From Acidobacteriota bacterium (GTDB taxonomy: Bacteria; Acidobacteriota; Terriglobia; Acidiferrales; UBA7541), in NCBI GenBank assembly GCA_003223215.1, contig QHYH01000120.1, forward strand, positions 1 to 64,000: a DNA stretch of 64,000 nt, read 5' to 3'. Of this stretch, positions 17,203 through 26,275 are shown piece by piece (positions within the stretch are counted from its first letter, which is position 1; every line of letters starts with the position of its first letter). The translations under genes and the position numbers were made by a program. The notes under the pieces were generated by a model, which was given only the letters and a program-made list of their open reading frames with translations, ran no database searches and was not told where the DNA came from.

Positions 17203-17608
17203 GGCGAGTGAACTCTTGCGAATCTCGCCAAGACAAACGCCTGACCCGGGGAAACATTCCTTTGCACCAACGGCGCTTATGAAGGCTGCGACGATCAACA
17301 ACGCCGGCAGCTTGACGGAGTAATGTGCGAGCACTGCCTGCTACTGCCAGCAGAAGACATCCACAGTGCGCTGGCATGCGCCTTGGAAAAAGGGCCATGA
17401 CCTGCGACGGATTAGGGAATGGAACCGTATTGACGGCTTGACGGCAAGAGAGTGTTCATACTCAAGCGCCACGGAAGAGGGACGCACCCACCATTTCGAT
17501 CCGCAGAGCAAACTGCCGGCAAGAAAACACGGCCTTAGCGCGACCGGCTTATAGCATTGATTCGACGCGCTCGCTCGGGAAGTTGCTTCGCTCCCGGTAT
17601 TGGCACGT
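17203..17608. other. 406-bp interval without a supported gene
   Basis: Directly after the esterase stop, GGCGAG (17203-17208) and CTCGCC (17224-17229) can form a 6-bp stem, but no T-run follows, so terminator function is doubtful. A minus-strand frame at about 17334 begins like a short secreted peptide (KLPALLIVAAFISAVGA) but overlaps the esterase end and lacks a start site. A plus-strand open stretch at 17345-17554 has no start and is not recognised. The genes on either side converge here. Confidence 0.35.
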
Positions 17609-18679
17609 TTATACAGGCGACTGGAAAGACTGGAGCACGCCCCGCAGGTAACCGAGCGCATAAGCCATCCCGGCGTGCCAGGTGGCAGCGCAGGTCATCT
17701 GGGGAGTATGGTCAGGGATGATCACGCCATCAAACCCGTTCGTCTCGTAGATGCGCAGGGCGCGAACTATGTCGACGTCGCCTTCATCGATGAAAACTTC
17801 ATGATATCGAGGCACTTTGCCTTTTACGTTCCGGCAGTGCACATAGGCAATGTTGCCTTGCTTAGAATATTTGTCGATCGCTTCATAAACGTCGCCATCA
17901 CTCATTTCGGCGACTGTGCCTTGGCAGAACTCGAGCGCATTGTAGTGACTCGGATAGATGTCCAGCAGCCGCTGGAAAAGCTGCGGCTGATAAACCATCC
18001 GGGCGGTACCTCTTAATGTGGGCATCGGCGGGTCATCGGGATGGGCCGCGAGTCTGACTCCCGCCTCTTCAGCCACCGGAACGACTTCGGTAAGGAAGTC
18101 GGCCAGACGCTTCCACATCTGTTCGGAAGTCACCGTTCCAATCGTCCCCGGCGGCGCCGCCGCGTCGTATGTCATGTTCCAGAGTTGTCCGCTCGGGATC
18201 GGCGTTTCATCCGGTCCTTCCTTGCCAAGGAAACCAACAGACTCGGCTTCCCCCCGGGCGAAATGGCCTTGCACATGCCCCCAGACTCCTGCAATGCTGA
18301 AGTTGTAGCCGAGAACAGGAATCCCCGCTTTCCCTAGCCGCCGGATGATGGTCTTCAAATCTTCCAGCTGATCGCGCTTGCTGGGCCCGTCGAGCAAAAT
18401 GTCGTACCAATGGGAAGGATCAAGATTCTCTATGGCGGCCAGTTCCAGACCATGCTCGTTGATGGCATTCTTCAAATCCCGCAGTTCTTCGTAGGTCCAA
18501 AGCTTCCCCCGATTGTCGCTGACGCCCCAATTCGTCCTTCCATCTGTTCCGGGAAGTCTGACAGTCCCAGCAAAGTAATTGACCCAGTGAGCGACTATGT
18601 GCGTTGCCCCAGCCTGCCTGGCAAAACGAAAGTTCTCGGGAGTGAGCATATGCCGATAAAGTCCAAGCCCCAATTTCAT
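17609..18679 (-). CDS. uxuA: Mannonate dehydratase (UxuA family), 356 aa
   Basis: TIM-barrel enzyme that dehydrates D-mannonate to 2-keto-3-deoxy-D-gluconate (KDG). Family marks are GHVQGHFARGEA, LAAHPDDPPMPTLRG with the His-Pro-Asp-Asp cluster, NALEFCQGT, VHCRNVKG and IIPDHTPQM, which together give the metal-binding and catalytic residues. The length is shorter than the 394 residues of E. coli UxuA but matches a common shorter type. I start it at the ATG at 18679, preceded by GGAGG; the frame is open 36 codons further up without a signal. It is the last gene of the minus-strand train. The train lacks glucuronate isomerase and mannonate oxidoreductase, so mannonate probably comes from mannose oxidation. 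Confidence 0.9.
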   Translation of the reverse strand: MKLGLGLYRHMLTPENFRFARQAGATHIVAHWVNYFAGTVRLPGTDGRTNWGVSDNRGKLWTYEELRDLKNAINEHGLELAAIENLDPSHWYDILLDGPSKRDQLEDLKTIIRRLGKAGIPVLGYNFSIAGVWGHVQGHFARGEAESVGFLGKEGPDETPIPSGQLWNMTYDAAAPPGTIGTVTSEQMWKRLADFLTEVVPVAEEAGVRLAAHPDDPPMPTLRGTARMVYQPQLFQRLLDIYPSHYNALEFCQGTVAEMSDGDVYEAIDKYSKQGNIAYVHCRNVKGKVPRYHEVFIDEGDVDIVRALRIYETNGFDGVIIPDHTPQMTCAATWHAGMAYALGYLRGVLQSFQSPV

Positions 18680-18918
18680 GGTCAAATCCTCCACAAAACA
18701 AAGGTGTGCTGACAGGAAACGATCTCGAAGGATCCACGTGCGGTGTTCTGGACAGCCTGCCGCCGCCCGCCGTGGGTGCCGCACCACCCAGAATGCCGGC
18801 GACCAAGACGCTTGGGAGGATTGCCGTCATGGCCATCCTCCCAGAAAGGTCTGCAACCTGCGCAAGGGGCGTGCATCGCTCGACGGCCCGCTCCATATCA
18901 CCACCAATCTCTCAAACC
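18680..18918. other. 239-bp gap inside the minus-strand gene train
   Basis: This is the largest gap within the operon-like train, between the RraA-like gene and uxuA. It contains overlapping short frames on both strands with no start sites or recognisable content. It may hold an internal promoter for uxuA, but I see no convincing -35/-10 pair. Confidence 0.3.
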
Positions 18919-19593
18919 TCAAAAGCGCCCGTGTTTCCGATAGGCTTCCACGGGATGAACGCCTTCTAAGATGGCCTTTCGGACTTCGTTTTCCGTGTGC
19001 ACTACTTCTTCCGCGCGCTCGAGGACCTGTGGCATGACCTCTCGGGGAATCACAACCACTCCGTCGTTATCGCCAACAATGAAGTCTCCGCGCCGAATCG
19101 TGACTTCGCCGATGGTAATGGGCCGTCCGTAAGTGATTAGTTTCCATCGACCGGCGATATCCCGAGGCGTTCGATAACGGCAAAAAACCGGAAATCCCAG
19201 CTTCCTTATGTAGTCGGTATCACGAGCGCCGCCATCGATCACAGCTCCCCGGGCACCCCGAAATTGGGCCGCCTCGCTCGATAGCTCGCCGATATGAGCG
19301 CAGATGCCGTCGTTTGGTTGTGACACGATAACGTCACCTGGTTGGAGGTCGCCTAGCATTTGGAGTACTGGAATATAAATCTCCTCCGGGTCCTTGCTTG
19401 AAGTCTGCTGCCCCTCTACGGTCATTGCCGCTCCGGCCACTCTTTGATCCCAGTTGAGGCTCTGGATCGCCGCTGGGAGGCATTGCTTCGAGTAACCCAT
19501 TTCATCCAGAACATCGGCGATGGCTCCGGTGTAGATCAGCGAAAATCGCCGACATGCGTCTTCCACGTTTAAATCGCGGGATTCAGGAGCCAT
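18919..19593 (-). CDS. RraA-family protein, probable HMG/CHA-type class II aldolase, 224 aa
   Basis: RraA-fold protein. The key loop RGARGAVIDGGARDTDYIRK (about residues 119-138) contains the Arg and Asp used for substrate and divalent-metal binding. GDVIVSQPNDGICAHIGEL (about 89-107) is the other conserved block. Family members include 4-hydroxy-4-methyl-2-oxoglutarate/4-carboxy-4-hydroxy-2-oxoadipate aldolases and oxaloacetate decarboxylases; true RraA RNase E regulators are shorter. The ATG at 19593 has GGAGAAA upstream, and the longer frame into the next gene is rejected. In a train with an SDR, a lactonase and mannonate dehydratase, a retro-aldol cleavage of a 2-keto-3-deoxy sugar acid is the likely job. 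That is inference from context. Confidence 0.8.
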   Translation of the reverse strand: MAPESRDLNVEDACRRFSLIYTGAIADVLDEMGYSKQCLPAAIQSLNWDQRVAGAAMTVEGQQTSSKDPEEIYIPVLQMLGDLQPGDVIVSQPNDGICAHIGELSSEAAQFRGARGAVIDGGARDTDYIRKLGFPVFCRYRTPRDIAGRWKLITYGRPITIGEVTIRRGDFIVGDNDGVVVIPREVMPQVLERAEEVVHTENEVRKAILEGVHPVEAYRKHGRF

Positions 19594-19681
19594 TTTTCTC
19601 CGTTGTCGGCCTCTGCGGAACGGAACACATCTTGCGCCTCCGGGTTTCGCTGTGCCTGATTTTGATTCAAGCCTTGGTGAG

Positions 19682-20899
19682 TCATGACTTTTTTGCAAGG
19701 CTTGTTGCAGCAAGCCCAGACGCCCGCACTCGGACGCGGTCGCGGCCACGAGCGTCGCTTAGGAGAATCTCGCTATCCGTCAAGCGCAGCCCTCGTAAAT
19801 GAGCGAAGTCCTCGGGGACAGCCGCTAGGAAGCTGAGATACTGCACGGTGCGCGAACCGCGCGCCGGGACCATCGAAAAATGCCCTGTCCCATATAGCGG
19901 GCCTTGGGCAAAAGCTTCACGGCGGAGTAAAGGAAAGGGAGTTGAGCCAAATTCAATCCCGCGGACCTGGCACCGGCCATTCCAAGGCGGATAGCGTCTC
20001 GCGCGGTTCTCCTCCCAACTGACCGCCCACGGAAAATCGCTACGGTGAAAGCAGTAGCCAAAGAGAAGATTCGCTTCGCGGTTCAGTGCTGCGATATATC
20101 CGATCTCCCGCCTCGGATCGAGCAGAGCCGTTGCCACAAATCCCTTCCCGGAACGGATGAAGGGTTGTGTAAGATCAACGAAGTTTCCTTGCAGATCCGG
20201 GGCACGTGGCCATTTAAAATCGCACGAGGATCGAAGCAGTTCTTTGCCTTCGTAACCATGAGGATAGGTTCTCCCCTTGAGTGCCGGTACGCAAATGCAA
20301 CTCGCCTGGGAGTCGAGGAATGGCGGACCAAGCGTGACATGCTGCGTCCAATGAAAGAAATGATCTGCCTTCCTTTCGTTCTTCACGGTTTCTTCGAAAT
20401 AAGCGACCGACTCCCCTCGCCGGAGAGTGAGTTCGCGTTCGAAGCGAAGTTCTGCCACCGGCAACCGCACTGACAGCTTAAGACTGACCTCTTGCGGGCG
20501 CACCCCAATACGCTCTTTCCGCCATCGAAGACTTGGCGCTTCGCCATGAATCGAGAGTCCCTGCCGGGCTTCCTCCTCCGAAGGCGAGCCAAAAAAGTCC
20601 AAGCACAAATTGTGACCGGTGATACCGGAAAGCGTTCGACCCGTGGCCGGAGACCCATAGCGCGCCGCATGCTGCCCTGGCCGGTAGTGATAAGGCTCAA
20701 TCGTCTTCCACGGCGGCACCCAGAGCGGATTGAGGGTGGATAAGCCCTTGCGCTCGCGGAACCGGAACTCGGCAATGTGCCCGCCCCCGGTTAGAGTGAC
20801 CAAATGGACGAGATCGTTCACGAGCACGAAGGCTTCGCGCCCATGCCATTTCGCTTTGGAACAACCTAGCACTTTTTTCTCGAGCCGCGCGGGGATCAA
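19682..20899 (-). CDS. Aldose 1-epimerase-like (galactose mutarotase fold, DUF4432-like) protein, 405 aa
   Basis: The sequence has the look of a galactose-mutarotase-like beta-sandwich: GGGHIAEFRFRE near residues 38-49, LSIHGEAPSLRW with a candidate catalytic His near 115-126, HFFHWTQHVTLGPPF near 180-194, and FPLLRREAF late in the chain. It has no signal peptide, so it is cytosolic. The likely start is TTG at 20899, 11 bp after the GH38 stop and without its own Shine-Dalgarno site, which implies translational coupling. In this operon it could equilibrate anomers of the released hexose before the dehydrogenase acts. The family also includes uncharacterised non-epimerases, so the reaction is uncertain. 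Confidence 0.62.
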   Translation of the reverse strand: MIPARLEKKVLGCSKAKWHGREAFVLVNDLVHLVTLTGGGHIAEFRFRERKGLSTLNPLWVPPWKTIEPYHYRPGQHAARYGSPATGRTLSGITGHNLCLDFFGSPSEEEARQGLSIHGEAPSLRWRKERIGVRPQEVSLKLSVRLPVAELRFERELTLRRGESVAYFEETVKNERKADHFFHWTQHVTLGPPFLDSQASCICVPALKGRTYPHGYEGKELLRSSCDFKWPRAPDLQGNFVDLTQPFIRSGKGFVATALLDPRREIGYIAALNREANLLFGYCFHRSDFPWAVSWEENRARRYPPWNGRCQVRGIEFGSTPFPLLRREAFAQGPLYGTGHFSMVPARGSRTVQYLSFLAAVPEDFAHLRGLRLTDSEILLSDARGRDRVRVRASGLAATSLAKKS

Positions 20900-20910
20900 G
20901 ACGACGCCAG

Positions 20911-23900
20911 TCAGCGCACGAGGGCCGGAAGGGTAGACGTCCCTTTTACGCGCACCGTAACAATCTGGTGCGGCTTGATGTCAAACTTAAATCCGTGATC
21001 GCCGACCAGCTGAAGTGCCAGCTGGTTTGCCTCCATGGCGTTGCATCTCCATGCGGACTCAACCTTCAACAACGGAATGGTTATTTCCGCTGGCCCGGCT
21101 TCGCCGCCAATTTCGAGGAACCGGAGGATGGTACCCTGATCGTCTTCCGCCTCCTTCCAGGTCAGGAGCAGCACGTTGGGCCGATTCACCTCGAGGAAGC
21201 TGCCCTGCTTGCTGTCCAGCGGACGCGGGAGGTTAATGGCTTTGTCCTGAGATGTAATCCGGTCGGTCTCAAGCGGAGTGCTCTCCTCCCAACCGAGGCG
21301 ACTGAGAGAAGCAGCGTCGAGCTTGCGACCACTGGTAAACACATAACGAAAGACAAAATCCCCGCCTTGGCCGGCTCGATAGTTCGTGTCCCAGTAATTG
21401 TTCATCACGTAAGAGAAGAGCGCCGGCTTGCGCTGGCCGAACTCACGCGGCCAAATTCCGCGAGCAATGTCTCCAAAGGTGACGAGTGAAGCGTCGAGGG
21501 GGAAAATGGCGGCTGCCACGTTGCCATCTTGAGCCGCGGTCCAGTGCTGGACCGAAAACCACTCAAGGCCCGCACCGGGTAGCATGTCCTTGGCAGGGTC
21601 GACGACGCCATTCTGGATTTCATACTCGAACCGCGGATGCTCCATAGCAAGGGGAAAAGCGAAGTATACGGCTTCTTTGCTGAAGGTTTTCTCTTTACGG
21701 ATTTGGTTTATGAATTCGATCTTTTTCTGCGTGTCGAAAAGGATGATCCGAGTTTCGATTCTCGGGGTGTTTACATCAGAGCTCTCCAGTTTTGCTACTG
21801 TTCCAAAGCTTGTGTGGACGACGGAAACGAGCTTTCCTCCGCCCGCAGGCTGTATGTGCAGGTCCGGGACGGGTGAAATGGCTCGATACTGGACCAAGCG
21901 GTTTGGGAGCTCGTCGGCCCCGCTGACATACAGATACTGGCCAAAACGGTAGGGCGATGAGGAGTCGACGATGTCCCGCGCGAGCTCCTTGTCAAAAATG
22001 CTTCGTACCGCGCCGCTCTCGGGGTCCAATGTGACGCGATAGTAGGGGCTTTCGACGACTTCGCCATGCGAGGATGCGTTCTCGGCGGGCTGTCCTTTTA
22101 CCATCCTTAATTCATAAGCCTTGTAGCCAACGGCTGGAACGTCCACGGCGAGGAAACGGACACGGCTGTATAACTTGAAGTCCGAGACCGTCTCATACTG
22201 GACAACCTCCTGGGTCTTCTGATCGACGATTTCCCACCCGTGATCCAAATCGAAGTCTACAAAGCTGCTACGTGTCCAGTTGAGGCCGTTAAATACGAGA
22301 AGCGTATTGGGCGGATCACTAACGAAATCAGCGATCACCCCGAGGCTGCGTTCGACGATGTCGTTGACCAAGGCATGCGCGCGGACCGCGAAGGCGTCTT
22401 TCACGGCCAGCTGTTCCACTGACTCCTGGCTCTCGGGTGCGGTGATGCTGCGTGAGTCTCCCCAGGTGTGTTCGTCCATCAGCACCATTTCCTTCCACAA
22501 GTCGTCGAGCTTGCCGCGGTCAAGCAGGAACTTTGGATTGACCAGCGTGCTGACCGTGGAAAGTTTTTCCGCAGACAGCGCCCGGGCCTCGTTTGCCCTT
22601 TCAAGCGCCGCATAAGCGGCATCAGCAGCAATTCCGTCTTCCCAATAGGGGCCCCCATCTCCCCGGTAAGTTGGGATCGCGTCCCCCGCTTCTTTTGCGA
22701 TCTCGCCTATTGCCTTGGAAAAGTCTGAGAACTCCAGCTTGGGATATGTGTAGATTTTGTTCCAGGCGGAGACAATTTCCGCTTGCTGCGGAAAGAGATC
22801 GGTGTTCTCCACTTGCGTTCCGTAGAGAAGAACGGAGTGGGGCTTGTAGGAAGGAGAACCGTAGATCTGCAAAAATATGGGCAGAGCGTCATGACCCGCC
22901 GCCACTTGAGGGGGCATTCCAAACAGCGTCAGCATCTGGTGATAGTGGCGGGAATACCACATCAGCACCCTGCCGCCATCAGGCCCTTCCCACCAGAAGG
23001 GCGACTTTTCGTGCAGATGTCCCAGCAGGAGCATAGGGCCGCGGTAATTATCGCTGGCTGCAATGAAATACTTCAGCCCCGCTTCTGACAGAACTGAAGC
23101 GTATGACCAAGAGTAAGAAGGTACGTCGGTGATATTCGCATACTCCCATGGGCCGCCGTGTTTTTGATTGAAAGCGTAGCCCCAATAGAGAGAGCGAAGC
23201 AGCGTCTCCGCCGTCGGAAAGCCGGTGAGCAGGCTTGCGTACTGTGACGGAATATGGATTTTGCCGTCCTGAACCATGCGGTACAGCTTTTCCCTGTCGG
23301 CTTGGCTGCGACTGTGAAGAAATTGCTCTGCTTCCCATGCGCCGTCTAAACTGAACTCGAAACCAGGGTACTTCTCGGCAAGGGGTGCGATTTCATCGAT
23401 CCCGCGGCTGTGAACCTCCGCTACTTTGGCCTGAAAGTCGGTATAGCCGACGTCGAGATGCTCGTGGGGGACGACGAAGACGGTCCATTTCTTGCCGGGA
23501 ACAATTCGTTCTGTAAAGCGACGAGTCCTACCGTTGAGATGCACCGAGACCGTTGTTTCGCAGGAGCTCTCGAAGGCCGGGACGGAAAATTCCACTCGTT
23601 GTTCTCCGAAGGCCCGGTCGGCGGTCAAAGGTTGGCGAAACACGTCTCCGTTCAGCAAAAGCTCAACACTGCCACGCTCGGGCTTCTCGTGAAAACCGAC
23701 AAATACGTCGATGAGCTCCCGGAGCTTGCCGTCTTCCATGCGATAGAAAATGGTGGGAACGATCTGCGACCGTACGGCCGAGGCTTCATATCCTCCGGTA
23801 CCTACGTGGTCAAGCTCCAGAGCGTCGTAAACGAGCCCGGAGTCTCCGATCGGCACTCCCTCCGAATTTGTTTCGTCTCCCGGTGAAGGCTCATCCACGG

Positions 23901-24444
23901 CCGTAAATTCCAATTGATTGCTCCCTTGGCGCAAAAAGGAGGCGGGGAAGTCAAACGTTATCGTGTCAGTTGAATACTCCGGGAAAAATGCCCCATAGAC
24001 GTCGCCCATCGCGTAATCAAGCTTCGGGTGCTGGTAGAAACGCCCTGCGTGTCCATTGACGTCCACCTGGAGGGCAGAAATACGCGGGTGCTCCACGAGC
24101 AGCGCAATCTTCATTTCATAAAGACCAACGGGCTGATCCCGCAGTTCAAACTGCACGCGAACAGGATGGCTTCGGCTTCCCGCCCCACCGTTTGCCGAAC
24201 CGGGCTGAAAAGCGTACCAATCCTTGCTAGGCTGGCTTTTGCCGATCACAAAGGCGGGTGCTCGCGCCGGCGGTTGGCCCTCATGGAATTCCGCCGATGA
24301 TCCGTCAAAGCTGCCGATGCGCCATACCGTCTCGACATTTGGTTCGTCACTGGGCCGCGCGGCTTCAGAAGGTCTTGCCGACACGCATAGTCCAAGCGCC
24401 AGCAGAGACGCCAACCATTGGTTGTGGACTTTTCCTCCTTTCAT
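20911..24444 (-). CDS. Secreted GH38-like alpha-mannosidase, 1177 aa
   Basis: After a signal peptide (about 1-29) comes a beta-sandwich region of about 290 residues, partly resembling the rhamnogalacturonan-lyase domain III/CBM-like fold. The GH38 catalytic barrel starts at VVPHEHLDVGYTD, where His327, His329 and Asp331 are zinc ligands. The probable nucleophile is Asp440 in NITDVPSYSWSYASVL. FWWEGPDGGRVLMWYSRHYH and LMDEHTWGDSRS mark the end of the catalytic and middle domains, and the C-terminal all-beta domains complete the enzyme. GH38 enzymes remove alpha-mannose residues. The start has AAAGGAGG immediately upstream. It lies 33 bp after the SDR gene and is coupled to the mutarotase-like gene, linking mannose release to its oxidation. 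Confidence 0.88.
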   Translation of the reverse strand: MKGGKVHNQWLASLLALGLCVSARPSEAARPSDEPNVETVWRIGSFDGSSAEFHEGQPPARAPAFVIGKSQPSKDWYAFQPGSANGGAGSRSHPVRVQFELRDQPVGLYEMKIALLVEHPRISALQVDVNGHAGRFYQHPKLDYAMGDVYGAFFPEYSTDTITFDFPASFLRQGSNQLEFTAVDEPSPGDETNSEGVPIGDSGLVYDALELDHVGTGGYEASAVRSQIVPTIFYRMEDGKLRELIDVFVGFHEKPERGSVELLLNGDVFRQPLTADRAFGEQRVEFSVPAFESSCETTVSVHLNGRTRRFTERIVPGKKWTVFVVPHEHLDVGYTDFQAKVAEVHSRGIDEIAPLAEKYPGFEFSLDGAWEAEQFLHSRSQADREKLYRMVQDGKIHIPSQYASLLTGFPTAETLLRSLYWGYAFNQKHGGPWEYANITDVPSYSWSYASVLSEAGLKYFIAASDNYRGPMLLLGHLHEKSPFWWEGPDGGRVLMWYSRHYHQMLTLFGMPPQVAAGHDALPIFLQIYGSPSYKPHSVLLYGTQVENTDLFPQQAEIVSAWNKIYTYPKLEFSDFSKAIGEIAKEAGDAIPTYRGDGGPYWEDGIAADAAYAALERANEARALSAEKLSTVSTLVNPKFLLDRGKLDDLWKEMVLMDEHTWGDSRSITAPESQESVEQLAVKDAFAVRAHALVNDIVERSLGVIADFVSDPPNTLLVFNGLNWTRSSFVDFDLDHGWEIVDQKTQEVVQYETVSDFKLYSRVRFLAVDVPAVGYKAYELRMVKGQPAENASSHGEVVESPYYRVTLDPESGAVRSIFDKELARDIVDSSSPYRFGQYLYVSGADELPNRLVQYRAISPVPDLHIQPAGGGKLVSVVHTSFGTVAKLESSDVNTPRIETRIILFDTQKKIEFINQIRKEKTFSKEAVYFAFPLAMEHPRFEYEIQNGVVDPAKDMLPGAGLEWFSVQHWTAAQDGNVAAAIFPLDASLVTFGDIARGIWPREFGQRKPALFSYVMNNYWDTNYRAGQGGDFVFRYVFTSGRKLDAASLSRLGWEESTPLETDRITSQDKAINLPRPLDSKQGSFLEVNRPNVLLLTWKEAEDDQGTILRFLEIGGEAGPAEITIPLLKVESAWRCNAMEANQLALQLVGDHGFKFDIKPHQIVTVRVKGTSTLPALVR

Positions 24445-24477
24445 CTCCCCTCCTTTGAACGATAGTTCGATTCAGCT

Positions 24478-25299
24478 TCAGTGGGAGCCTGGCACCCTTG
24501 TGGTGCCGGTTCCCGACTCTTGAAAGATCGTGCCGCCCACGGGGACCGATAATCCTCCGTCCACCATAACGGCCGATCCCGTCACAAAAGAGGCTAGGTC
24601 ACTTGCCAGGAACACAATGACTCGGGCGACTTCTTCGGGCTTTCCCATGCGACCAAGCAGATGCAGCTGATTGCAGGCTTCAAGCACGCGGTCGGGATGA
24701 GCATCGAGACTGGCGGCCCAGCGCAGCATCGGGGTGTCAATCGCGCCCGGCAAGACGCAGTTAGCGCGTATATTTTGCTTGGCATAGTCAAGCGCAATGC
24801 TTCGGACCAAGCCCAGCAAACCATGCTTGCTTACAACGTAATGGACTGAATTGCGCTGGGCCGCGACCGACTGTGCCGAGCCGGTAACCACAATGGCCCC
24901 GCCTCCCCGCCGGATCATCTCGGGAATGGCGTGCTTCGACATGAGGAAAGCACTCTTCAAATTAATGTTCAGAACTTCATCCCATTCCGCCTCGCTTGCG
25001 CTCGTCGCGGTTCCGTAACGCTGAATGCCGGCGTTGCTGACTAGAACGTCCAGCCCTCCGAATTCGGCGACAATTTGGGGTATAAGCCGTTGTACTTCGC
25101 TCCCCTTGCTGACATCCGCGGAAAACAAAACCGCCTTCCGACCGCGTCCCTGAACCTCAGTAACTGTCGTTTCGCCCAGCTTCCGGTCTCGATCCACGAC
25201 AGCTACAGCTGCATTGCGCTCCGCGAATTCCCGCACGCAAGCTTGGCCGATTCCGGAGGCTCCACCCGTTATGACGACAACCTTGCCTTCGAAATTCAT
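24478..25299 (-). CDS. SDR-family dehydrogenase, candidate aldose dehydrogenase, 273 aa
   Basis: Classical short-chain dehydrogenase: TGGASGIGQA at residues 11-20 is the NAD(P)-binding glycine motif. VVDRDRK follows strand 2, where the Asp favours NAD. NAGIQ is near 91, the catalytic Ser lies in VTGSAQS, and YVVSK supplies Tyr and Lys. PGAIDTPM matches the usual PG segment. The terminal residues (FQESGTGTTRVPGSH) are an unusual tail. In an operon with a lactonase and mannonate dehydratase it is best read as a hexose (mannose) 1-dehydrogenase making an aldonolactone. SDR sequences alone do not prove substrate. Confidence 0.85.
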   Translation of the reverse strand: MNFEGKVVVITGGASGIGQACVREFAERNAAVAVVDRDRKLGETTVTEVQGRGRKAVLFSADVSKGSEVQRLIPQIVAEFGGLDVLVSNAGIQRYGTATSASEAEWDEVLNINLKSAFLMSKHAIPEMIRRGGGAIVVTGSAQSVAAQRNSVHYVVSKHGLLGLVRSIALDYAKQNIRANCVLPGAIDTPMLRWAASLDAHPDRVLEACNQLHLLGRMGKPEEVARVIVFLASDLASFVTGSAVMVDGGLSVPVGGTIFQESGTGTTRVPGSH

Positions 25300-25408
25300 C
25301 AGAATTCTCCCGATCCGCGGGGAATCGATGATTTATATCTTCCCTTGCGGCCCGGCTCGAAAGTCCCGCCCTTCCACCGGACGTTGTCAAAGACTTCACC
25401 TGCAAAAC

Positions 25409-26254
25409 TCATGATCGCTGGTGCCACAAGAGCTGACCTTTGATCTTCAGATCGAGCGCGGCTATGTGGTCACGGCCAAGATTGCTGACGAACAACTGAT
25501 CGAAGTTTGGTCCCCCAAAAGCGCAGTTTGTAGGCTGACACAAAAGCAAGTTCTCGGGGTCCTGGCACAAAAGCTCCACATTCCGTTGTAAGTCCACCCG
25601 ATAAATGCAATTCGAGGCATAGGTGGTCACGTACAAGTTCCCGCGGGCGTCAAAAGCCAGCCCGTCTGGGATACGCGCAAAACCTTCAGCAAATACTTCG
25701 GGAAGACCGCTTCTGCCGTCCGGGAGGATTTCGATCCGCAATACGCGATCCAGATTGCTTTCCACGACATACAGGTATCGCTCAGCTGCATCCAGCGCCA
25801 GGCCGTTTGCAAAGTGAAATGGACCGGGCGAAAAGATTTCGGCTTCGCAGCCGGGCCGCCACCGGCAGACCAAGCCATTCGCCTCTTTCCATTTGCCCGA
25901 GTCGCTGAAGTAGAGATTGCCGCGGGAGTCGAAGACGCTGAAGTTGGGATTCACGAGCGGGCGTCCGTCGGCTTGTTCCGCGAGCACGACCACGTCGCCG
26001 CGCTGCGACACACGAAGCAGTGAACGGCGGCCGATGTCGCAAACGTAGATATTCTCGTCGCGGTCAAGCGTGATGCCCAGGCAAAAGCCGCCTGTTGCCG
26101 CAAATTTCTGCACTTTCATCCCATCGGCAGAAATGCGATAGACCTCTCCTGTCTCGCCACCTGCATAAATGGATCCGTCGCGAGCCACGGCAAGGCCCTC
26201 TGGATGATTCAGCTGGCTCACCAAGTTCCGCACTTCGGAAATGGGATAGAGCAT
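25409..26254 (-). CDS. SMP-30/gluconolactonase-like beta-propeller protein, 281 aa
   Basis: Six-bladed propeller of the SMP-30/gluconolactonase/LRE-like type. Repeated blade motifs are HPEGLAVARDGSIYAGGETG, LDRDENIYVCDIGRR, NPNFSVFDSRGNLYFSDSG, HFANGLALDAAERYLYVVES, PDGLAFDARGNLYVTTY and PTNCAFGGPNFDQLFVSN. The Glu near the N-terminus (PEG), the Asn of PNF, the Asn of ANG and the Asp of PDG are the usual metal ligands. There is no signal peptide, so it is cytosolic. It lies 109 bp upstream of the SDR gene and 21 bp downstream of a TPR gene in the same train. It probably hydrolyses the aldonolactone made by the SDR; a regulatory propeller role cannot be excluded. Confidence 0.85.
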   Translation of the reverse strand: MLYPISEVRNLVSQLNHPEGLAVARDGSIYAGGETGEVYRISADGMKVQKFAATGGFCLGITLDRDENIYVCDIGRRSLLRVSQRGDVVVLAEQADGRPLVNPNFSVFDSRGNLYFSDSGKWKEANGLVCRWRPGCEAEIFSPGPFHFANGLALDAAERYLYVVESNLDRVLRIEILPDGRSGLPEVFAEGFARIPDGLAFDARGNLYVTTYASNCIYRVDLQRNVELLCQDPENLLLCQPTNCAFGGPNFDQLFVSNLGRDHIAALDLKIKGQLLWHQRS

Positions 26255-26275
26255 CGTTCTTATGCCGCTGTCCTG

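Noticed and set aside
17341-17661. 106-aa minus-strand frame after mannonate dehydratase
   Set aside because: Overlaps the end of uxuA, has an atypical Ser/Cys/Trp composition and no start site.
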